The translations under genes and the position numbers were made by a program. 64,000 nt of DNA from Onchocerca lupi (taxonomy: Eukaryota > Nematoda > Chromadorea > Rhabditida > Onchocercidae). Within the stretch, counting starts at the first letter, position 1; each line of letters starts with the position of its first letter. Below are positions 12,840 to 23,200 of the stretch, one piece after another. A model generated the notes under the pieces. The model was not told where the DNA came from. It saw nothing but the letters and a program-made list of their open reading frames with translations, and made no database searches. Location of the stretch: NCBI GenBank assembly GCA_028564675.1, contig JAOVVO010000102.1, forward strand, positions 98,953 through 162,952, read 5' to 3'.

Positions 12840-13030
12840 AATCTACGTAATGCAATAAGCAATAGAGAGAGAGAGATGGGAGGAAAAAGGAGAACGAGAG
12901 AAAAAAAGGAGTGCGGAGTCAATAAACTCCGCGCCTCACCTATTTTTAGTTTCCACGGACGTGAAACGTGAGGAAAGTAAGTATGCTTATAATAAAACAC
13001 GCGTCTACTCGAATGCAAGGCTGTATCAAA
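12840..13030. other. GC-rich island with (GA)n and a GCGGAGT stem-loop
   Basis: The island contains a (GA)n run near 12865-12877. It also has a perfect 7-bp stem, GCGGAGT (12913-12919) with ACTCCGC (12926-12932) around CAATAA, extendable by GAG/CTC pairs. An inverted phrase TTTCCACGGACGTGAAACGTGAGG follows in parts. A 73-codon minus-strand frame crosses it, but its composition (SLLTPHSFFSLVLLF) and the lack of splice partners do not support coding. Confidence 0.45.
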
Positions 13031-14127
13031 ATTTGAAAGCAATCAGTGAAGAAATTGCAAAGTTATATGGATACTAACAGGAAAATTTACATTTTTCTTT
13101 ATATAGATAATAAAGCGAGTTCAGTTTATTTTAGCTTGTACAGTGTTTAACAGGGCTGTTTTATGATATTTTGCCATAAATATACTATAAGATTTCATAG
13201 CTTGGATCAAAGATCAGTGATCAAATTAAAAAAAAATGATGCTAAATAGTTATATTTCATATAATTGCCCATTTCAGCATAAGCATCCTAAAAGCAAAGG
13301 CAAAAATTATTCAATAATTAAAAACGAAATTCACATATGTTTGCAAGAAATGCAAGGAACTGGAAAAGAAATTCAATATTTAAGAAATTCCGTGAAAATC
13401 CAAAATATTCAAAATTAATCCGAATTTCTAAATAATTAGTAAATAACGAAAAAATACTCTTATAATAAATCAAATTTTAAACTTCTATGATGAATTGTAA
13501 TAAACACCATATTTGTTCAGTGCATGTTGATTTTCGATAGTTCGAAACTTTTTTAAATTTTATTTTTTCCTACTTTTAAATGATTAACTGCATTGTCTGA
13601 ACCTTCAATATCTGACAATTTTTTGGCCATTATTTGAATTTTAATTTTGGCCTATTTCAATATTTGACAATTCATTGACCTATTTGCTCTGAGTTATTGC
13701 GGAACAAACATCTTTCTCCTTTTCTTTTTATCACTGTAGCAATATTTGAGCAATATTTTCTTGAACGTTAGAATTTCTCAATAGTCTTTATGGTAAATCT
13801 TTCTAAAATTATCAAATGATATCAGTATGATCAGATTATCAAATTATACAAATTTTATTATCAATTTAATTATATCGTTCGAGTATATATGGCCATGATG
13901 TATCTTCAGTATGATTATTTGTGTTAGTTATTCTTGGCCTCAATTCCAATCCCAATATTTGATCTCAATCTCCTCAATTTCGCTGATTCAAGTAGAAGTA
14001 AAAAAATTTAATAAAAAGTATGCATGTATTGCATTATTTAAATTGAAAGATATATTTTAAATATTTGCCTAGCCATCATTACGATACTTAATAAATCAAG
14101 AAATTTTACCTCAATTTTACTCAAAAA

Positions 14128-14133
14128 TTTATT
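14128..14133 (-). terminator. Candidate poly(A) signal of the receptor gene
   Basis: The plus strand reads TTTATT, i.e. AATAAA on the minus strand, about 160 bases after the receptor stop codon at 14291-14293. Confidence 0.35.
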
Positions 14134-14290
14134 ATACATTAAAATAATTTTCTTTTTTTTCATCTAGAATAATCATAAAAACATCAAATCATTAAAAAAT
14201 TAGAAAAATATCAATCGGAAATGAATTAAGACACAAAAATAGTGATATGTTATCATCTCTCGAGATCACTTATGCAATCATAACGATCAA

Positions 14291-17200
14291 TCAATAACAA
14301 CAGCCTTCGCTCATCTGTGAACAGGTAACATTTTGCAATCGACGATGTAACGATTGAAATGTCGGACGTTGATCTGGATCATAACTCCAACAAGGCAGTA
14401 TAAATTCTTGATAAAAATTGACAGATGAAAAATCAGGCCTTTCCAAATAAAACTGAAAAATGAAATCAATTTTTTTTTGTTTTTGTTTTTTGTTTTTTTT
14501 TCGAAATTTGAGAAATTCATGATTATTTGATTTATGTTTTGGGAGAATACAAAACTTGAGATATTACTCTAAATTATGGCTCGAATATATCAGCATAAAT
14601 TGTTGGTTAAAAATTGATGAACATAAAATTTAGGATTTTTCAATAATTTAGGATTGCTCAAATAAGATATAATATTTGCAGATCCATGATAAGAAGGGGA
14701 AAAATGTAAGTAAAAATTGAAATATAGATAATTTAGAAACCTGGCATGTTACCTGCAAATTTAAATAAGATAAAAACAAATAATGAAAATTCGATTCTCA
14801 GTTTTCAATTTCCAACATGAGGAATTAAAAATGAAATGAAGAAATGGATGATAAGATAATAACTGGAAGTGGAGGTAAGCTAAAGAAATGAAATATTAAC
14901 TAAGAAATTGAATAAAATAGAAATAACTAGCAGAAATTTGATTCTCGAATTTCAATTCCAATATAATGAATTTAAGTGAAATAAATAAGCGACTTCCAAG
15001 AGATATTTTAATTACTATTATCATCATAACAGTAATTTTTGTACATTTAATGACGTTACAGTAATTTATTATCATGATTTGTAAATGGCAACATGTATAT
15101 TTGTTAATTTTTAGGTAAAATTTATTAATTTTTGGGTAACTTTTTGATATCTCTTCATGATTTCTCATAATAATTCTGATTAAATTTCGAATATTCCGAT
15201 GAATGATGATAATTTGAAAAATAAAAAGTTAACGCAAGCATGAAATTTCTAAATTCTTAATTAAAGGTCATTCACTGACCTTTAATGTCCCATGTTTTTG
15301 CATAAATGATAAGTTTCTACAAATATCATTATCAGTCATCATTTTATACGGATATTTATGACAACCATTAAGTACTTCCCAAAGTGTCACACCAAAAGAC
15401 CAAACATCTCCTTTGATTGTAATTCGTTTCTAAAAATTGAAACTTAATTTTGATAATTAATTAGAAATATTTTGAACAAGCAAAGCTGTTTTTACCATCA
15501 TAATGATAATAATCCAAATTATTATTCTTGAAGAGTAGCGGAATACACATCATTTGATGAGAATTTTTTGAAATTTCAAATTTTTTTCCATTTGCATAAT
15601 AACATCATAATTTGTAATTAAATTAAATTTTTTGAGCATAGAAAATTTCGAAAATAAATTCTTATTGCTTTGAAACTCTTCGTTTTTGTAATTTTTTTTT
15701 GTTTCAAGATTAAAAATTTTAAATATAATCGATAAATCATTTAATTTTTACGTAAGATTATTAAAATTTACATTTATTATATTCCATTTATTGTATCTAC
15801 TATATTTCAAATTTACTTTTCATTAATTTATTCCCATCTCATCTCCCATCTAATTACTATTTAATTTCTTCATCTTAATTTGGTAGGATTATTTTAGAAT
15901 TTTGAATTCCTTAAATTATCTCGGAAATGAACAGAAAGGCAAATAAATGGAAAATTTCGGAAAGAAATTTCGATTGCTTTGAAATTTTTCGATTTCTGAA
16001 ACATAGATCAAACTAAGATCATAACCAATCAAAAATTTTAATTTTTTTTCTGAAACTTAAATCATAAACTATACTTACTTACTTAAACTTAGATCATTTT
16101 ATTTTTGATATGATTGAAATTTAGATCAAGCTGCATTGATTATTTTCCCAAATTTATTCATATTTATTTTCAACAATTTCAATTCAAATCATACTTCCAC
16201 GGCCGCTTCCCAGGATTTCCATCGGATCCGTCCAGGATCTACCGGATTATCCGTTCCGAAATGATCCAATCCGTAAGCCATATTGAAATTGGTAAGTTTA
16301 ACAGTACCATCATTAGCAATCATACAGTTATTCGCCGAAAGATTACCATGGATGAAATTTTTCGATTCCAAATATGACATACCGGCTGCAATTTGCGTGC
16401 TTACTGATAACAGCAATTCTGTCCTGCAGCAGAACTGATATAAATGGAAGTTACTGATAAGATAGGTGCATAATATCAATGATAAGCTTATTATTGATCG
16501 ATGTATTCTTTATTCTTGATGCTTATTGATTTTGAACCATATTTTCATGGTGGATTAGTGATAAGCTTACATATGCACTATTTGAAGTTTCTGAGATCAG
16601 AAAAAACAAGCTTATCATGATAAGCTCAGCACTAATCAAATTTACAAGATAGTAAATGGTAAATATATAGAATTGATAGTACCTATTATTTATATTATGT
16701 TGATTATTTAATCTAAAAAGCTATCCATTGTCTTATTGATTTCAAATCATATTTCCACAATTGCTAATTATAAACTTCAAAAATGGAAGCTAAAAAAGCT
16801 TATCATTGATTTAATCTGTACGATGAAAGACTATAAAAAGGCTTATACTTATCATTGACCAAAGATTATCATTGATCTAATCTGTATGATAAAAAGGTCA
16901 TAAAAGGCTTATCATTGGCCTAACCTGTGCGATAACTCGTTGTTTAGGCTTTGAAGATATTGGCCAAGATATTGCTCGAGATATTCATGGATACAACTTG
17001 TTAATAATCCATCACAACAAACACCAATCACTTCTAATATATTTTGATGTCGTAGGCAACTTAATTCGCTAATAATTATTTCAAATTCCCTCCGATCATT
17101 GTGATTTCCATGAAATGTTTTATTTACTATTGTACGTTGTTCCAATTGGCAAAGCCAAATCTGAATTTTAACCAATATTTTAAAAGAAAAAATATCACTA

Positions 17201-20200
17201 ATCAAAAATGATCTATTGATCTATCGATTTATAAATTAGTTCTTGATATTGTAAATATATAGTTCAAAATAAATTACCATTTCTTTTTATTTCCAAAAAA
17301 AAAAAAAAACAAAGAATTTCTAACAATTAAATAATAAAATGAGTTAACTGAAATATTTGGTTCATTTCATTCTAAATTTAAAAGAAAAAATACTAATAAT
17401 CAGAAATGATCTATTGATCTATTGATTTATAAATCAATTATTGATATTGTAAATATTGTATTCAAAATAAATTACCATTTTTTTCTATTTTTTCTAAAAA
17501 AAAAGCAATTTTCAACAATTAATTAATAAAATTTCGTAAACTAACCTCACCAAATCGACTATCACCCAAATGTTCGCAGAATCGTAATGATTGTGGATTA
17601 ATTTCAACAAAATTTGTTGATTTATTTGCAGCACGAACTTTATTGTAATCATTAGCTGCTTGATAAGTCATTGAATTCCTTTTGGAAAAAAAAAAGAAAA
17701 TTATTTTTTATTTTCCAATTATTTTTAGTATTTTTTTTGCTTCAGAATTACTTTCCGCTTTCTTTGAAACTTCAAAACAAAATATTTTTTCCAATTTTAA
17801 TTACTTTAATTCTTTGCACAATTACTTACTTCATTGGCATATATCCAAGTTTTCGTGGAAATCGCATAGAAATATCAGTTGAAGCATAATGATTTACTGA
17901 ATTTAAGTGAAATTTTGATGAATCGCATACGATTTTATTGTTATTTTCATTAACTTCATCATTGCTAAAGATAAATTGAAACTTAATCAGTCTTGGAAAC
18001 AGGAATTGATAAGGAAAGTTTTATCTTTCAATGTTAACAGAATCTCGGAACTGTTAATTTCGACAATTTTTTCATATCATTGCTAAAGATGAAATTGATC
18101 TAATAAACCTCGTAAAGAAGAAATAACATTAAAAAATTTTCCCTTAATTTTGAGATAATCTCTGTTAGTTTTTGAGAATTTCCATTTTTATAACAATTTT
18201 TATGTTAATTTTATAACTGCTAAATCTGATTAATTTTCATATCATTGCTGAAGGAAAATTAACCTAATTAGCTTCATAAAGAAGAAGTGATATGGAAAAT
18301 TTTATTCTCGAATTTTAAGATAATCTCGAAATTGTTAGTCATTAAAATGAAATGCTTCAAATGGTTTTAAAACTCAAAGGTCTCAAAGATTTCCAGTGAT
18401 ATCTGAACTTCTGATAAGCAATCATTCAATCATTATTTCTCTAAATAGTATCACTTGCGATCAAATTCTTTGCCAACAATAATCAAGCTCGAGGTTACCC
18501 AACATAATACTAAAATTTCATATAGCTTCAAGTAAAAGTGAAAATCCTTGTACAATATCACATACCTGATATATCATTATCAAATTACGTTACTGTTTTA
18601 CCAAAAAAATCACGTGTAACGTGAAAAAGAAGTATACCTGACGTAACTCGGTTCAGCATATTCACTACCAGTAGATAAATTAGCGTGAAGTTTTTCCAAT
18701 AATGAATTTTGCATATTATCATTTGTCATACGGTAAGCATTAGGTGATGTACGCTGAAATATAATATCACTACTTTATTAATTTTTTTAATTACAAAAAA
18801 AAAATTCAATTCTAATCATTCGAAATAAGTATAACTGTTCTAGTAATTTACCGGAATAAATATTTCAAATAAATTTTGATATATATAGCTCTATCTCTAT
18901 ATGTTTCTTTTTTTCTTTTACAAAAATTTTAAATAAAAAGTTTATTTTTGAAAATTTTGAAATTTTTTTTTTCTGAAAACAAAAACTTTAGCTGTTTGTC
19001 CTTCGATTATCATTCGTACATCTTTCGTATTTTTCTTCAAAACTATAAATGGTCCTTTTCGTGGAAATGTATGACGATAAATCCATAATAAATAGAAAAG
19101 GATTATTAGAGCAGAGAAGAGGAAAAATATTGATATTATTACAGCTGAAAATATTGATTTTTTAAATTAAAATACAATTAAAATATAAATTTACAAAAAT
19201 AATTAATCCTTTTAAAAGTTCAAATTTTCAAAATTATATTCGTTAATATTAATGTCTAAAATTATGCAAGTTTGAAATGATATTATCATTTCAAATATTG
19301 CATATTTCAAAATACTGAAATTTAATTTCTATTAATGAAGCAATTAGATTTGAAATTATTATATATGCAATGGGAGATATTATTATAGGGTATATATGTG
19401 CGTATATATCTGCAAAAATTTTCAGGTAAATTCGGTTTAAATTCGGTTTAAACAGGTAAAATTAATTAAATTAAACAAACCAACTGATAACCATCGTGTA
19501 CCATCTTCTGATATATCATTGATGGCGAAATAAGTTAACGTATCACCTCTACTTGATTGATTATCAAAATCTAATTCTTCATCCATCATATCATACGATT
19601 CAAATATTTCATTTGCTGGAAAATGATAAAGAAAATTCCATTCACTAACTTTTTAAAAACGATATCATTTACTTGATTAATTACTAAAATTTTATCAGTC
19701 ATTGAAATTTCATGTTGTATGAAGATTTACAATCAAGTCAGATTTTAATTTTTTTGTTGTCATATTTTAATTGTAATCTTAAATCAAATTAAATTAGCTT
19801 AATAATCAGATACAAATCTTTTTACTGCAATTTAAAAAATAAACATTAAAACTGACTAAATTCGAATTTAATTTCACTTAGCAATAACCAAGTGCTATTT
19901 TTCTGCAAAGTTAGTTCGACTCGTAATTCTTTGGCAATTCGACTTGGCACCGGTATTCGTACCCATCTAAAATTCATTTAAATCAAAAAATGAAAAAATG
20001 AAAAAATTAAGGAATATCGAATTTTTTTTAGATTTTTTTGAAATATTATTGATTTAAATTTCATTTTAGTAATCTGACTAATTACAAGTCTTGATTGAAA
20101 TTACACTTTTCATTTAAATTTTACTGTTAATTATTTCATTGCGGTAGAGTTTGTAAAATAAACCTGGCAGTTTGAAAATTTTTATCGGCAACATAATTGA

Positions 20201-23200
20201 AATACAGTATTCTTGGTGAATATTGTCCTCCACCTTGCGGTGAGAACCATACATTTGCTCTTTTAAATACCTAAAATATTAAAAAAATTAAATTTAGAAA
20301 ATTCCTAGTATATATAATATGAATAATTTACGAGATTTAAAATGAGCAATTAGAATGGAATGATTAAATTGAAAGAACACCTTCAAAATTCAATTCAATT
20401 TTCAAGAATATAAAGCGAATTCGCAAGATTTATCACAAATTTGAAGGAAAAAGGTGAATAAAAATTAAAAAATTGTTTACAAATTTCAATTATCAATTCT
20501 TGAATTTTGTGCAGAATTTGAAATGAGTAATTGCTGATAAATGATTAAAATATTCTCTCAGAAATTAAAATATAATTAAATTAATAGATTATGTACTTAA
20601 TTAATAAAATACATTATCTGTTCTTCATGACATTAGACATAATCGGTGCATAAATTTTGCAAAATATTATTTATAATAAACTATTACTTTGATCAAATTT
20701 TAATAATTTAAAATATAATTTTATACTAAATTACTTGGAATTAACTATATCACTGAAGAACTGTTCTTTAATTTTGAAGTGATAAACTTCAATTATTCTC
20801 ATTTCAACTTATAAAAGATATACTGATCCTTAACTAATATGAGATAAGCTTTAATTTTTCTAATTCTTATTAGATAATTAATTATGTTTTAATTAATTCT
20901 CATTTAGCTATTAGTAGCTTTAATTTTAATCTCTGGTGTAATACGATATGCAATACCTGAGCACCACTTTTCAAGAAATTTGATGCATGAAACAAAATAG
21001 CATTGATAATTTTCTTCTTTGCAAACAACACTTCAATTGTAATTGTTGCTCCTACAATAAAAATTTATTTTAATTGGAAAAAAAAAGCTCAAGAGTTTTG
21101 CGACAATTGCGCAGCCAGCAAACAAATGCATGAAACAAACCATAATTAATTAAAGAAATAGAAGAAAAACATTTTTTTAAAATGATTTTTCAGCGTTAAA
21201 ATAATATTTTATGGTGTAAAAATGAATGCGCAAGAAGGTTTATGGCAAAATGTAATAATTTATTGAATATTAAAATATCCATGATATCATCAAATTTACG
21301 TTATTTTTTAAGTTCTTGAAAAATTTGATCAAAATTAGCTTAGTCATTTCCATCGTTTTTTATTCTATAAAAATTAATCTTATCAAAAAATAAATGAATA
21401 ATTGATATGAAGTTATGCAGAAAAAAAGGATTTAAATTTAAAAATAATTCGATTAAAAAAAAGAAAACGGAAAATATACCATGTTTTTCTTTACTCCAAC
21501 CGATCCATTTTTCAGGATATTTCTCGAAATTATCCATGCCAACTGCGCCATCATATAATTTACCAAGACCATTGATCAAATATCCAGATGAATTTGTGAT
21601 TCCATCGTATGTTATATCTTTCAAATTTAAACCATCCATTATATCACCTTCCGGTATCGTATAGGATAGAACTTGATCTAAAATATTGAACCTAACATGT
21701 TTGATAGGTAATTAATTTAACTAATCTGACAAAATGTTTAATAGATTAAAAACTAATTAATTTGAATGACTTAATCAATATTGAAGAAATCAAGAGAGCA
21801 ATGATAAGATAAATTACATCTTCCGATATTATATAAAACAGGAGTTAATCTAGAATATTGAGCTTGTTTTATTTAATAAATTGAACAATTTAAATAACTG
21901 AATCGATTTTGACGAGGTCAAACAATACTTATGCGATAAATCGAAGATACTGTTTCATTTGTACAGTAAATCGAACATACTGTTTTCTTTGTAACAAGCC
22001 GATAATGCTATTCCCTATATAGTGAATTGAAAATACTGTTTCTCTCGTACAGTAAAACAGAGATGCTGTTACTCTAGTACAGTAAATCGAAAATATTCTT
22101 CGCTCATACGGTAATTCGAAAATACTGTATCCATTGTATAGTAAAAATAAAATACTATTTCAGATTTGCAAGAATAATTTCTTGTAGTGCTTGAATTTTT
22201 GAAATTTATAGTAATTGGGAATTCTTCTATTTCTTGACTTTTTTAACTTCAAACTTATAATACTTACTATATTTTGTAATAAAAGAATAATATTACGGTA
22301 ACCTTTGTAAACACATCCATAAAGTTCAACGCGCATACAAACGGTACGTGTAACTTCTGAAACCGGTATGATACGTAGATTCCGTGCTACAATACCACCA
22401 TCCAATGCTCGAAATACTGCCGATTGTGTATCACTATTTCCAATTATTACCTACAAAAATTCGTTTTTTTTTTATCTTTATTGTTACGTGATTATAACGT
22501 TAACGTAACGGAATCAAGTGATCGCAAGTGATCGTAAGGGATTTGATTACATCAGCGATTCCAATTCAATAAAATATAAATTTGTGTTTACTTCATTACA
22601 CTATTTGTTGCTATTTCATTCAACATATGACAAATATTTGTCTTTTAATCATGCATTTACTTATGAATTTCTAATCAATCTCGATCAGAACGAACTGATA
22701 ATTTCTCTACCATTAGATTATCAAATAAAAAAAATGATATGAATAAAAAAATTTAAAAATTTGCAGAAAAAAACTCAAAAATTATCATCACATCATGGGA
22801 AATATCAAACAATGTTTTGTTGAAAATTTGAATTTCTTTCAAATCTAATTTATTTTTATATTTTTTGTTTAGCAATTTGATGTTGAAAAACCGTAAGATT
22901 AGAATTTATTGAATAAGATTTTGAAAAATTATCTTTAAACTTTATTATTTTGTCGCAAATTTTCAAAAATAAAAAAATGAGGAAATTTTTGAATAAATTT
23001 AAAACTTGAAAATATAAAATTAAAAAAAATCTTTTGGTTCAATCATTTTTATTTGCTAAAAATCAATATATTGCCATATAATGGTAGAGTTTATAGAATT
23101 GCTAATAATTAAGTAAACAATTTAGTGTAATATTTTTGATATGTTTACATAAGATCCATTTGTGAATAATTTAGCAGACATTTGCATAATCATTCTCAAA

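Larger units (their letters stand above)
7362..14290. other. Spacer between the membrane gene and the receptor gene
   Basis: No protein gene is recognised. The content is old tandem arrays (7485-7996, 9275-9850, 11205-11400, 12378-12480), two perfect hairpins (10493-10536, 10609-10645) and a GC-richer cluster at 12475-13030. The long open frame at 11078-11437 is produced by a tandem repeat. The receptor gene's predicted poly(A) signal lies at its right edge. Confidence 0.6.
14291..17678 (-). other. Kinase-fold domain of the receptor, exons 13-17, with lost catalytic residues
   Basis: Exons 13-17 encode the fold. The glycine loop reads G576-D-S-R-F-G581, so the central Gly is Ser. The beta-3 lysine is K596 in IVNKTF. 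In an ungapped alignment to vertebrate DDR, the helix-C glutamate column holds I611. The catalytic loop is HGNLSANN instead of HRDLATRN, and the metal-binding loop is NFN instead of DFG. The activation segment (about residues 709-733) lacks the paired tyrosines of active DDRs. Structural motifs WKSWE, GDVWSFG and DQRPTF persist, and no stop or frameshift is present, so the fold seems to be under selection. Confidence 0.85.

Noticed and set aside
12821..13042. 73-codon minus-strand frame over the GC island
   Set aside because: The peptide is low-complexity hydrophobic with no domain or splice context; the island is better described as structured non-coding DNA.
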